Part shown: positions 44,345 through 52,557 of the stretch, in pieces
Position numbering within the stretch: position 1 is the stretch's first letter
Layout of the letters: each line of letters starts with the position of its first letter
Source of the DNA: Actinokineospora fastidiosa
GTDB lineage: Bacteria > Actinomycetota > Actinomycetes > Mycobacteriales > Pseudonocardiaceae
Direction: 5' to 3'
NCBI RefSeq assembly: GCF_014648415.1
Contig: NZ_BMRB01000001.1
Span: 248,001-312,000 of the forward strand
Length of the DNA stretch: 64,000 nt
Position numbers and translations under genes: made by a program
The notes under the pieces: model-generated
Database searches by the model: none
Told to the model about the DNA's origin: nothing
What the model saw: the letters and a program-made list of their open reading frames with translations, nothing else

Positions 44345-45340
44345 TCACACATCCAGGACGACGCGACCGCCGTCGGCTCGCGCGACGCACACCAACATCC
44401 CGTCCTCTTCGGACGGTCCACCCGACAGCACCCGGACCCGGCAGGTCCCGCAGAACCCTTGCCTGCACGAGTAGGCGACATCCGGGCGGACCCGGCGCAG
44501 CGCCGTGAGCGCGGTCTCGTCGGCGGCGACCGGCACCACCGGGCCGCCGACACCCAGTTGCAGCTCGAACGGCCGTCCGCCGACGACCGGCGGCGGGGCG
44601 AACCGCTCGGCGTGGAACCGGCCCGGCCACGCCGCTTTCACCAAATCGATCAGCGGGGCCGGTCCACAGCAGTAGACCGCCGCGCCCGGGGGCGCGTCCC
44701 GCAAGAGGTCCGCCGCGGTGGGCACGCCGTGCTCGTCGTCGGTGCGGACCCGGACCCGCTCGGTCGGCAGTTCCGCCAGGAACGGCAGGGACCGCCGGTC
44801 GCGTCCGGTGTAGACCAACCGCCAGTCGGAGCCGCGCGCCGCGTGGACCATCGGCAGGATCGGCGTGATCCCGATCCCGCCCGCGATGAACAGGTAAGGC
44901 CCCGGCCCGACGAACGGGAACGCGTTGCGCGGCCCGCGCACCACCAGCGGCGTGCCCGCGGTCAGCGCGTGCGCCTCCGCCGATCCCGCCCCCACCGAGC
45001 GGACCGCGATCCGGTACGTGCGCCGGTCGGCCGGGTCGCCGCACAGGGAGTACTGGCGCACGAGCCCGGACGGCAGCACGACGTCGAGGTGGCACCCGGG
45101 CCGCCAGCCCGGCAGCGGCGCGCCGCCCGGGTCGGCGAGCGTCACGGCCACCACGCCGTCGGCCTCCACCGAGGACGACCGCACGACGACCCGCAGGTCC
45201 CGGTCCACCGCGCGCACCGGGGGCTGCCGCCGCGCGCCGCGTTCGGACGCCCGCCGGAACGCCCCGACGACGGGCACGAGCGCGCGGAACATCCGGTCGG
45301 CCCGCTGCCGTCCGTAGAGGTCCGCGGGCGGGCGGCTCAC
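44345..45340 (-). CDS. Ferredoxin-NAD(P)H reductase with C-terminal 2Fe-2S domain (PDR/VanB type)
   Basis: A 331-residue electron-transfer protein. Residues about 50-145 form the flavin domain (HLDVVLPSGLVRQYSLCGDP). The NAD(P) domain starts YLFIAGGIGITPILPMV. A plant-type ferredoxin domain has the cluster cysteines in CRQGFCGTC and, further on, MLVCVA. It moves electrons from NAD(P)H through flavin and FeS to an oxygenase or desaturase. The coupled upstream gene encodes a PF10118-type metal-dependent hydrolase-like protein that could be that partner. GTG 45340 overlaps the upstream stop by four bases. Confidence 0.92.
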   Translation of the reverse strand: MSRPPADLYGRQRADRMFRALVPVVGAFRRASERGARRQPPVRAVDRDLRVVVRSSSVEADGVVAVTLADPGGAPLPGWRPGCHLDVVLPSGLVRQYSLCGDPADRRTYRIAVRSVGAGSAEAHALTAGTPLVVRGPRNAFPFVGPGPYLFIAGGIGITPILPMVHAARGSDWRLVYTGRDRRSLPFLAELPTERVRVRTDDEHGVPTAADLLRDAPPGAAVYCCGPAPLIDLVKAAWPGRFHAERFAPPPVVGGRPFELQLGVGGPVVPVAADETALTALRRVRPDVAYSCRQGFCGTCRVRVLSGGPSEEDGMLVCVARADGGRVVLDV

Positions 45341-46182
45341 AGCGCCGCCTTCGCCGCCGGGGAGGCCGCGAGGTAGGCCACGGCCTGGGCGGTGTCGCCC
45401 TCCTGGCTCGGGTGGTAGCCGCGCGGCAGGTAGCGCCAGACGGCGGGCAGGAGCTGGCCGGGCCGGGGCAGGCGGCCCGCGCGGGCGGCCCGCAGGTAGT
45501 CGCGCCAGCGGGGTGCGCCCGGACGGGAGGGGTCGTTGGCCATGAGCCAGCGCGTGGAGCGGACGAACAGCCAGGCCAGGACCGGGGCGACGACGACCAT
45601 GGTGCGGATGCGGCGGAACCGGCGGCCGTCGAGGTGCATGTAGAGGTCGTAGGCGACGCTGCGGTGCTCGACCTCCTCCGCGCCGTGCCAGCGCAGCAGG
45701 TCCAGCATCGTCGGGTCGGCGCCCTCCAGCGCGTCCGCGTCGAGGACCCACTGGCCCAGCACGGCGGTGAAGTGCTCGATCGCGGCGATCACCGACAGGC
45801 GCTCCAGCAGCCACTGGTGCCGGACCGCGGCGCTGCCCTGCCGGTCGCCGAGCAGGGTGCGGAACAGCCACTCGATCTGCGCGACGAACGGCGCCGGGTC
45901 GATGCCCAGCGCGGCCAGGTGCGCGGCGGCCCCGTCGTGGGCCTTGGCGTGCATGGCCTCCTGGCCGATGAAGCCGAGCACCTGCTCCCTGAGCCTCGGG
46001 TCGCGGATGTGCGGCAGCGCCTGGCCGAAGACCTGGACGAACCACCGCTCGCCCTCGGGCAGCACCAGGTGCAGGGTGTTCAGCGCGTGCGTGGTGAGCG
46101 GGTCGCCGGGCACCCAGTGCAGCGGGACGTCACTCCAGTCGAACCGGACGTCGCGGGGGTGCAGCGCGAGGTCGTCGGTCAT
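45337..46182 (-). CDS. PF10118-type metal-dependent hydrolase-like protein
   Basis: A 281-residue all-helical protein. Its His/Glu-rich pattern includes GFIGQEAMHAKAHD, SVIAAIEHFTAVLG and WHGAEEVEHRSVAYDLY. Evenly spaced Glu and Glu-x-x-His motifs on four helices resemble a ferritin-like diiron site. The family is annotated as predicted metal-dependent hydrolase, but the motif spacing and the coupled ferredoxin reductase suggest an oxygenase or desaturase-like role instead. This is an inference. ATG and TGA overlaps of four bases bind it to genes on both sides. Confidence 0.85.
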   Translation of the reverse strand: MTDDLALHPRDVRFDWSDVPLHWVPGDPLTTHALNTLHLVLPEGERWFVQVFGQALPHIRDPRLREQVLGFIGQEAMHAKAHDGAAAHLAALGIDPAPFVAQIEWLFRTLLGDRQGSAAVRHQWLLERLSVIAAIEHFTAVLGQWVLDADALEGADPTMLDLLRWHGAEEVEHRSVAYDLYMHLDGRRFRRIRTMVVVAPVLAWLFVRSTRWLMANDPSRPGAPRWRDYLRAARAGRLPRPGQLLPAVWRYLPRGYHPSQEGDTAQAVAYLAASPAAKAAL

Positions 46183-47951
46183 CGGCGGCCGCCGGAGACG
46201 TCGACGCGGGCGAGCCTGCGCAGCAGGCCGGGGGCGAACCGGGCGGCCAGCCGCGCCGCGCGGGCCTCCGGGGTCACCGGCAGCACGGGGATCCCCTCCC
46301 GCACGGCCCGCACGATCTCGGCGGCGACCTTCTCCGGGCCGAAGCCGCGGCGGGCGTAGGCGGCGGTGGCCCTGCGGCGCATGCCCTCCTGGTCGGCCGC
46401 GCCCACGAACGTCGTCGTGTTGGTGATGTCGGTGGCGACGATGCCCGGGCACACGGCCGTGACCGCGACCCCGCGGTCGGCCAGTTCCGCGCGCAGGCAG
46501 TCCGACAGCATCAGGACCGCGGCCTTGCTCGACGCGTACGCCGACAGGGCCCGGCTCGGGGTGTACGCGGCGGCGGAGGCGATGTTGACGATGTGCCCGC
46601 CCTCGCCGGACTCGGCCATCAGCGCCCCGAACGCCCGGCAGCCGTGCACGACGCCCATCAGGTTCACGTCCAGCACGCGGCGCCAGTCCTCGGGCGTGGT
46701 GTCGAGGAAGCTGCCCGCCATGCCGATGCCCGCGTTGTTGACCACGATGTCGGGCGCGCCGTGCTCGGCGGCCGCCTCCTCGGCGAAGCGGGTCATGGCG
46801 TCGGCGTCGGCGACGTCCACGACGTGCGGGTAGGCGGCGGGTCCGATCTCGGCGGCGGCGCGCTTGGCCGCGGTCGCGTCGATGTCGGCAACGACGACCT
46901 CGGCGCCGAGCGCGGCAAACGCTTGCGCGGTCGCCTTCCCGATCCCGCTGCCCGCGCCGGTCACCACGACGAGCCTGCCGGTGAACCCCGTCGTGCCCGC
47001 CCTGGCGCGCTGGAGCCCGCGCGTGGACGGCTGGCCGCCGACGTGGTCGACGAACTCGGCCACCATCCGCGCGACCGCGTCCGGGTGCGAGACCGGGGCC
47101 CAGTGCCCGGCCACGATCCGCCGCCGCCACAGCCTGGCGACCCAGCGCTCCAGGTCCTCGGCCAGCGCGGCGGAGACGAACCGGTCGCGGGTCGGGATGA
47201 TCACCTGCACCGGGACGTCGGCCGGGCGCGGGCGCGGCCTGCGCATGCGGGTCAGCATGTTCGCCCGGTACAGCCGCACGCCGCGCGCGCCGTCGGCGGC
47301 GATCGTCGGCGCCGGGTGGCCCGGCGTGCGCGGCACGCCCTCGGCCTTGGCCAGCAGCGCGCCCCAGCGCGGGCCGATCAGCGTCCGCCAGGCCAGGCCG
47401 GGCAGCACGGGCACGTGGAAGAGGTAGATGTACCAGGAGTTGGTGAGCTGGTTGAGGACGGCGCGCAGGTTCGCCGGGGTGGGTCGGGCGAGCCTGCGCC
47501 GCACCCAGTGGGCGGCGTGGTCGAGGCACGGCCCGGAGATGGAGGTGAACGACGCGATCCGCGCCGGGGCCGTCGGGTCGGTGACGGCCTCCCAGCTCTG
47601 GATCGAGCCCCAGTCGTGCGCGACCACGTGGGCCGGGCCGTCGGCGACGGCGTCGAGCACGGCGAACAGGTCCTCGGCCAGCCGCTCGGTCCGGTAGTCC
47701 GCGCGCCTGCGGGGCGCGGCGGAGGCGCCCGCGCCGCGCACGTCGTACCGCACGACGTGGAAGTCCTCGGCCAGCCGCTCGGCCACCCCGTCCCACATGC
47801 GGTGGGTGTCGGGGTACCCGTGCACGAGCACCACGGTCGGCGCGGCGGCGTCCCCCTGCTCGAACACGGCGAGGTCGACCTCGCCGGAGCGCACGGTCCG
47901 CTGCCGGACCACCAGGTGGCGGTGCGGGAACCGGAGCGGTTCGGTGGCCAT
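46179..47951 (-). CDS. ephD: EphD-like fusion: alpha/beta (epoxide) hydrolase plus short-chain dehydrogenase
   Basis: A 590-residue fusion. The N-terminal alpha/beta hydrolase (about 15-310) has VLVHGYPDTHRMWDGV, the nucleophile elbow AHDWGS (Asp as in epoxide hydrolases) and a catalytic-His region AGHWAPVSHPDA. The C-terminal SDR (about 325-560) has VTGAGSGIGKA, NNAGIG and YASSK. M. tuberculosis EphD (Rv2214c, about 592 residues) has the same order and acts on mycolic acid precursors. A mycolate or related long-chain lipid is therefore a candidate substrate. It is the first gene of a four-gene coupled operon, with operator-like palindromes upstream. Confidence 0.9.
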   Translation of the reverse strand: MATEPLRFPHRHLVVRQRTVRSGEVDLAVFEQGDAAAPTVVLVHGYPDTHRMWDGVAERLAEDFHVVRYDVRGAGASAAPRRRADYRTERLAEDLFAVLDAVADGPAHVVAHDWGSIQSWEAVTDPTAPARIASFTSISGPCLDHAAHWVRRRLARPTPANLRAVLNQLTNSWYIYLFHVPVLPGLAWRTLIGPRWGALLAKAEGVPRTPGHPAPTIAADGARGVRLYRANMLTRMRRPRPRPADVPVQVIIPTRDRFVSAALAEDLERWVARLWRRRIVAGHWAPVSHPDAVARMVAEFVDHVGGQPSTRGLQRARAGTTGFTGRLVVVTGAGSGIGKATAQAFAALGAEVVVADIDATAAKRAAAEIGPAAYPHVVDVADADAMTRFAEEAAAEHGAPDIVVNNAGIGMAGSFLDTTPEDWRRVLDVNLMGVVHGCRAFGALMAESGEGGHIVNIASAAAYTPSRALSAYASSKAAVLMLSDCLRAELADRGVAVTAVCPGIVATDITNTTTFVGAADQEGMRRRATAAYARRGFGPEKVAAEIVRAVREGIPVLPVTPEARAARLAARFAPGLLRRLARVDVSGGRR

Positions 47952-47991
47952 CGGCGTCTCCTCGGCGTCGGGTCACCGCCCGCGGTGAAGT

Positions 47992-48035
47992 CGTTGTTAC
48001 GCGTCAGTAGCGAACGTTACAACGGCCGTTGTCAC
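47992..48035. promoter_or_regulatory. Overlapping palindromic operators between merR and ephD
   Basis: CGTTGTTACG (47992-48001) and CGTTACAACG (48015-48024) are near-perfect inverted arms (one mismatch). The second arm is also half of a 20-bp palindrome with one mismatch at 48016-48035 (GTTACAACGG mirrored). Three GTTGTNAC half-sites in 44 bases, just before the ephD start, suggest cooperative binding of a dimeric regulator. The MerR protein encoded directly upstream is the first candidate, although MerR sites normally sit between -35 and -10. Confidence 0.65.
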
Positions 48036-48038
48036 GGT

Positions 48039-48806
48039 TCAAGCGCCGGGCTCGGCCCCGTCGCGCCGCCTGGCCTTCTCCACCATCGCGATGAGGCGGT
48101 CGCCCATCATCTGCGGGATCACGCGCTGGGCCGAGCGGTCGACGGCGGCGGAGAGCGCGGACATGACCAGCGGGTGCAGTCGGGAGATCACGTCGGCGTA
48201 GTGCGGCAACTCGTCGCCGCTGGGGAGCCAGTCGGGACCCTTGGGGTCGAGCACGTACTGGCGGACCATGCCGACCAGCAGGGCGGTGATGCGATCGGTC
48301 TCGGTCTGCAACTCCGCGGCCAGGCGGAGGGCCTCGGCCAGCGGGACGCCCAGGGTGACCAGCTCGCGGCCCGCCTCCAGCAACTTGGGGCTCGGGGCGA
48401 CGAAGTGGGCGCCGTGGCGCTCCAGCACGTGCAGCTCAAGCGCCCTGCGGATGGTGGCGGGGGTGACCTGGGCGCCGAACATGCGCACGAGGTCGGCCAT
48501 GCGCACGATGGCGGGCTGCTCGTGCGACCAGGCCGCGCCGGTGGCCTCCTCCAGCCCCAGGACGTCGGCCAGCGAGTGCCCGGCCTGCCAGGCGTCCAGC
48601 ATCTCCTTGATCTGGGCGAAGGCGTAGCCGCGTTCGAGCATGGCCAGGATCAGCCGCAGCCGGGCGAGGTGGGCGTCGCTGTAGATCGCGGTGCGGCCGC
48701 GGCGCACGGGCGGCGGCAGCAGCTCCCGGTCCTGGTACACGCGCACATTGCGCACCGAGGTGCCCGCCGCCCGGGCCAGGTCGTCGATCCGGTATTCCGC
48801 CACCAC
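48039..48806 (-). CDS. MerR-family transcriptional regulator
   Basis: A 255-residue MerR regulator. The winged helix-turn-helix is YRIDDLARAAGTSVRNVRVYQDRELLPPP, then RRGRTAIYSDAHLARL, with the following coiled-coil region RLILAMLERGYAFAQIKEMLDAW. The C-terminal about 150 residues are a helical effector domain (VTPATIRRALELHVLERHGAHFV, LHPLVMSALSAAVDRSAQR), unlike metal-sensing MerR proteins, which lack it. It reads toward ephD 87 bases away, with the operator-like palindromes starting four bases after its stop. A lipid or acyl-CoA effector is plausible. The start is GTG 48806 or 48803. Confidence 0.88.
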   Translation of the reverse strand: MVAEYRIDDLARAAGTSVRNVRVYQDRELLPPPVRRGRTAIYSDAHLARLRLILAMLERGYAFAQIKEMLDAWQAGHSLADVLGLEEATGAAWSHEQPAIVRMADLVRMFGAQVTPATIRRALELHVLERHGAHFVAPSPKLLEAGRELVTLGVPLAEALRLAAELQTETDRITALLVGMVRQYVLDPKGPDWLPSGDELPHYADVISRLHPLVMSALSAAVDRSAQRVIPQMMGDRLIAMVEKARRRDGAEPGA

Positions 48807-49141
48807 GGCAGCTTAGAGTGCCGGTCCGATTGCCGGTTGGATATCCACAGTGGACTCTTGTGGGCAATCGCCTACTCGTGCGTCAAGTTCCGAAAAGGAC
48901 CAACAGGTCTGTTCTGCGGCGCATGCTCGCGATCTCGTCCCCGGTGGTGAAAACCGCTGCCGCTAACGGGGTCCGGCCGCGATCATTGCGCCGATCGGAC
49001 TCGGCGCGGCGCGCCGAAAGGACGCTGACCGCGGCCCGGTTTCCGTGGTATGCGCCGGTCCGCCGCGCCACCTCCACAGCGGACCGGACGACCCGACGGC
49101 GCGCGAAACCCTTCTGTAGCCGCCGGATCACTGCCCGTGCA
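48807..49141. other. Non-coding stretch between merR and the tRNA gene
   Basis: About 335 bases. Frames on both strands give Arg/Ser-rich translations without ribosome sites. It should contain the merR promoter and the tRNA 3' trailer on the reverse strand. No hairpin with a T-run, no integrase fragment and no repeat of the tRNA 3' end were seen. Confidence 0.45.
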
Positions 49142-49218
49142 TGGTGCCCCCGACCGGATTCGAACCGGCACTCAACCCCTTTTAAGGGGGCTGCCTCTGC
49201 CTGTTGGGCTACGGGGGC
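49142..49218 (-). tRNA. tRNA with UAA anticodon in a class I (short variable loop) body
   Basis: The reverse strand folds as a complete cloverleaf. The acceptor stem is GCCCCCG/CGGGGGC (49218-49212 with 49152-49146), then discriminator A at 49145 and encoded CCA at 49144-49142. A three-pair D stem has a loop containing GG. The anticodon stem is GCCCC/GGGGT with loop CTTAAAA (49186-49180), and the five-base variable loop is TGAGT. The T stem is GCCGG/CCGGT with TTCGAAT. Positions 34-36 read UAA, which would decode UUA. Normal bacterial tRNA-Leu(UAA) is class II with a long variable arm; this molecule has none. The amino acid is therefore uncertain. Confidence 0.85.
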
Positions 49219-49306
49219 AGCCGCAGCCTAAGGCGCGATAGCGCAGCTCGGGATGGGTTTCCGCGGTTTCCCTCCGGCTGGCCCAGTCGCTTTGAGCCGT
49301 TTGCCG

Positions 49307-50632
49307 TCAGCCCTTGGACACCCGAGCGAACTCCGCCTTGGGGTCGTTGATCTGCCCCATGGAGATCACCTCGCGCCGGAAAAGGCCGCCCGTTAACCAG
49401 TCCAGGGTGATCCGGACCTTGCGGTTGAACGTCGGCATGGCCTTCACATGGTACGCGCGGTGCATCGACCAGGCGATGAAGCCCTTGGCCTTGAAGTTCA
49501 TGATGTCGCCGACGCCCTTGTGCAGGCCGAGGCTGGCGACGGAGCCGAGGTTCTTGTGGAAGTAGTCCTTGGGCTCGCCGCCGCGCATGGCCTTGACGAT
49601 GTTCTTGGCCAGCAGGCGGGCCTGCCGGACGGCGTTCTGGGCGTTGGGCGCGCAGATCGCGGTCGGGTCGTCGGGCGTGCGGGACAGGTCCGGCACGGCG
49701 GCGCAGTCACCGGCGGTCCAGGCGTCGGTCAGGCCCTCGACGCGCATCGACGCGCTCGCCCTGAGCCTGCCCTGCTTGGTCAGCGGGAGGTCGGACGCGG
49801 CCAGGACCGGGTTGGACTTGACGCCCGCGGTCCACACGATGGTGTCGCTGTCGAACTCGGTGCCGTCGGAGAGCACCACGTGCCCGTTCTCGAACGACTT
49901 GGCGAGAGTGGACAGGTACACCTCGATGCCGCGCTTCTCCAGCTGCATGACGGTGTAGACGCCCAGGCTCTCGCGCACCTCGGGCAGCACGCGCCCGGCC
50001 GCCTCGACGAGCACGAAGCGCAGGTCGTCCGGCGAGATGTTCTTGTAGTACTGGGTCGCGAAGCGGGCCATGTCCTCCAGCTCGCCCAGGGCCTCGATGC
50101 CCGCGAACCCGCCCCCGACGAAGGTGAAGGTCAGCAGCTTGCGGCGCAGGTCGGGGTCGAGCGTGCTGTCGGCCTGATCCAGTTTGGTCAGCACGTGGTT
50201 GCGCAGGTAGATGGCCTCGCCGATGGTCTTGAACGCCACGCCGCACTCGGCCAGGCCGGGGATGGGCAGCAGCCGGGCCACCGAGCCCAGGGCGACGACG
50301 AGGATGTCGTAGCCCAGCTCCTCGAGGTGGCCGTCGGGCGCCTCGATGGTGACGACCTTGCGGGCGTGCTCGATCTTGCTGGCGCGGGCGGTGATGACGT
50401 GGCAGCGCTTCAGGGTGCGGCGCAGCGGGACGACGACGTGCCTGGGCTCGATGGCGCCAGCGGCGGCCTCGGGCAGGAACGGCTGGTAGGTCATGTGCGG
50501 CTGCGGGTCGACCACGGTGACCGAAGCCTCGCCGGAGCGCAGCTTGCGCTGGAGCCCCAGGGCCGTGTAAAGCCCGACATAACCGCCACCCAGGATGAGG
50601 ATTCGGGTCGGCTCCGACTTTGTTCGCGCCAT
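49307..50632 (-). CDS. ndh: Type II NADH dehydrogenase (NDH-2)
   Basis: A 441-residue single-subunit, non-proton-pumping NADH:quinone oxidoreductase. The FAD-binding ILILGGGYVGLYTALGL lies near the N-terminus, and the NAD-binding FTFVGGGFAGIEALGEL lies mid-protein. VWTAGVKSNPV and AWTAGDCAAVPD are the second FAD contact, and APNAQNAVRQARLLAKNI is the quinone-site helix. The C-terminal amphipathic stretch (FNRKVRITLDWLTGGLFRREVISMG) fits membrane association. ATG 50632 has GCAGG upstream. It stands alone between the tRNA gene and the MoxR/DUF58 cluster. Confidence 0.93.
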   Translation of the reverse strand: MARTKSEPTRILILGGGYVGLYTALGLQRKLRSGEASVTVVDPQPHMTYQPFLPEAAAGAIEPRHVVVPLRRTLKRCHVITARASKIEHARKVVTIEAPDGHLEELGYDILVVALGSVARLLPIPGLAECGVAFKTIGEAIYLRNHVLTKLDQADSTLDPDLRRKLLTFTFVGGGFAGIEALGELEDMARFATQYYKNISPDDLRFVLVEAAGRVLPEVRESLGVYTVMQLEKRGIEVYLSTLAKSFENGHVVLSDGTEFDSDTIVWTAGVKSNPVLAASDLPLTKQGRLRASASMRVEGLTDAWTAGDCAAVPDLSRTPDDPTAICAPNAQNAVRQARLLAKNIVKAMRGGEPKDYFHKNLGSVASLGLHKGVGDIMNFKAKGFIAWSMHRAYHVKAMPTFNRKVRITLDWLTGGLFRREVISMGQINDPKAEFARVSKG

Positions 50633-50734
50633 ACCTGCAATGGTGGCACTGGTTTAGGGCGCCCGCGAGGCGCCCCCACGTTGGTGTGACGGGAGTCGCG
50701 CGGGACGTTTCCGCAGGTGTGACGGGGATCGCCG

Positions 50735-51247
50735 TCACCTGCGGGATCGTTCAAGAAGTATTACCGCCAGTGCCATCGCCGCGCTGGAGAGTAATGCGAC
50801 CAATTCGACGGCGGGCGGCGTCGGGCCGGTCGGGAGAAAAGTCGCGACTATCACAATGAGACCCACCGCGAGTTGGATCGCGCACGCTCTGCGCAGGGGC
50901 GCGACCAGCGCGGAGCCGTGCACCCGGGCCCCGCGCGGCAGCACAGCGGCGATGCCGGAGGACAGGTGCAGGGCGTGGGTCAGCGGGATCAGCGCGAGCA
51001 GCGCGGGCGAGAACGGCGCGGGCGCGCCGACGGCCACGGCGACGGCGGCCAGCACGATCAACAGCAGCGCCACCGGCGACGCGGGCAGCAGCACGCAGAG
51101 CACGGCGAGGACGGCGGCGGTCCAGCCGACGAGACCGGCGACGTCGGCCAGGACCAGGTCGACGACGATGCCCGCCGCGGCCGCGCCCACGGCGGCGCGG
51201 ACCCACAGCGCGGAGACGCCGCGGCCGACGTCGAGGGCGTCGCTCAC
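50735..51247 (-). CDS. Integral membrane protein of the MoxR/DUF58 cluster
   Basis: A 170-residue hydrophobic protein with about five membrane segments. They include LWVRAAVGAAAAGIVVDLVLADV, GWTAAVLAVLCVLLPASPVALLLIVLAAVAVAV, RACAIQLAVGLIVIVATFL and ELVALLSSAAMALAVIL. No domain recognised. GTG 51247 overlaps the DUF58 stop by four bases, so it is translated with that gene and likely belongs to the same membrane complex. Confidence 0.75.
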   Translation of the reverse strand: MSDALDVGRGVSALWVRAAVGAAAAGIVVDLVLADVAGLVGWTAAVLAVLCVLLPASPVALLLIVLAAVAVAVGAPAPFSPALLALIPLTHALHLSSGIAAVLPRGARVHGSALVAPLRRACAIQLAVGLIVIVATFLPTGPTPPAVELVALLSSAAMALAVILLERSRR

Positions 51248-52557
51248 CTGCGCCTCCCGATCCGGCGCAGGGCCGTGGTGACCTCGTCGGCCACCGGGAC
51301 GCCGTGGGCGAGCAGCGCGGCCCGGCGGGCGCGGTGCTCGGTGAGCACGACGCGCCGGACGACGTCGCCCCACTCGGTCTCCGGGTCCGGGCGCAGGTCC
51401 TTCGGCAGGACGTCGAGGACGACGATCGCGGCGCCGTGCCGGGCCGCGCCGATGACGCAGTCGACGATGGCGTCGTCCAGCAGCGGGGTCAGGACCACCA
51501 CGACAGCGCCTGCGGGGACGGCCCGCAGGACCGGGCGCGGCGCCCACCCCGCCGACCGCGCGCACGCGACGAGCTGGTGGCGGATGCGCAGCAGGTGCCG
51601 GTGGCCGACGCCCGGGGGCAGGCCGAGCTGGGGCCTGCCGAGGTCCACGAGCCCGACGCGGTCGCCCTGGCGCAGGTAGCCCGCGGCGAGCCCGACGATG
51701 GCGCGCACGGCGGTGTCCAGGCTGCCGCCCGGTCGCACGCCCTCCGGGCCGATGGACCAGTCGGCCAGCTCGGCGCCGACGTCCACGCGCGAGTCGAGCG
51801 CGAGCACCAGGTCGGCGTCGGCCTCGGCGTGCCGCTCGCGGACGTGCAGCGTGCCGAGGGGCAGGCCGGTGGCCGCGCCCGCCCGCAGCGTGACCCGCCA
51901 GTCGATCCGGCGGACCCGGTCGCCGAGCTGGAACGGGCGCACGGCCCGCAACTCGGTCCCGTCCCCCGGCCGGGGCGCGCGGTGCACCCCGACCAGCCCG
52001 GCGACGCGCGGCGGCAACGGCCCCGGCGGCACCGGCTCGGCGACGGGCAACACGGTCCGCCGCCCCTCGGGCCCGGTGACGGGCCCGCTGATGAGCAGCG
52101 CGTCCCGGCCTGCGGCCAGGTGGTCGGGCCGCAGGTCGACCCCCTCGCCCCAGGCGTCCCACCGCAGGCGGGAGGCGTAGTGGGCGGCACGCGGCAGCAA
52201 GTGCACCGGCCCAGGCCCCGGCGCGTCCGGCCCCGGCAACCGCACGGCGATGAACTCAACCCCAGGCCCAGCGTCGACCTCGACGGCGAGGCTCGCACTC
52301 CCCCCGGAGTCAACGGTCCGCGGCACCCGCCCCGCCCGCACGGTCGGCACCCGCCCCACGGGCACGACAAGCGCCACCACGGTTCCTATGAGCAACGGAG
52401 CCCCGACCAACACCAGATCGACCCGATGCAGGACGACTCCCGCCGTGACCAGCCCGACCCCACCGACGGCCCCACGGAACAGGGCGTCGGTCCCCCGCCA
52501 CCCCACCCCACGAACCGCCTGCCGAGCACGCACCCAGTCAAGGACCCGGTTACTCAC
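51244..52557 (-). CDS. DUF58 protein of a MoxR-type cluster
   Basis: A 437-residue DUF58 protein. Two N-terminal membrane helices (ALFRGAVGGVGLVTAGVVLH; LVGAPLLIGTVVALVVPV) are followed by a beta-rich region. The DUF58 core is DGTELRAVRPFQLGDRVRRIDWRVTLRAG, then a von Willebrand A-like fold (DADLVLALDSRVDVG; AVVVVLTPLLDDAIVD). DUF58 proteins act with MoxR ATPases, probably in assembly of extracytoplasmic or metal-dependent complexes. GTG 52557 is chosen. A 603-base gap separates it from the MoxR gene upstream, whereas these genes usually abut. Confidence 0.87.
   Translation of the reverse strand: MSNRVLDWVRARQAVRGVGWRGTDALFRGAVGGVGLVTAGVVLHRVDLVLVGAPLLIGTVVALVVPVGRVPTVRAGRVPRTVDSGGSASLAVEVDAGPGVEFIAVRLPGPDAPGPGPVHLLPRAAHYASRLRWDAWGEGVDLRPDHLAAGRDALLISGPVTGPEGRRTVLPVAEPVPPGPLPPRVAGLVGVHRAPRPGDGTELRAVRPFQLGDRVRRIDWRVTLRAGAATGLPLGTLHVRERHAEADADLVLALDSRVDVGAELADWSIGPEGVRPGGSLDTAVRAIVGLAAGYLRQGDRVGLVDLGRPQLGLPPGVGHRHLLRIRHQLVACARSAGWAPRPVLRAVPAGAVVVVLTPLLDDAIVDCVIGAARHGAAIVVLDVLPKDLRPDPETEWGDVVRRVVLTEHRARRAALLAHGVPVADEVTTALRRIGRRR

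Noticed and set aside
48807-49218. tRNA gene as the attachment site of an integrated element
   Set aside because: No integrase, no direct repeat of the tRNA 3' end and no change of composition were seen on either side; the low-G+C island is 32 kb away.
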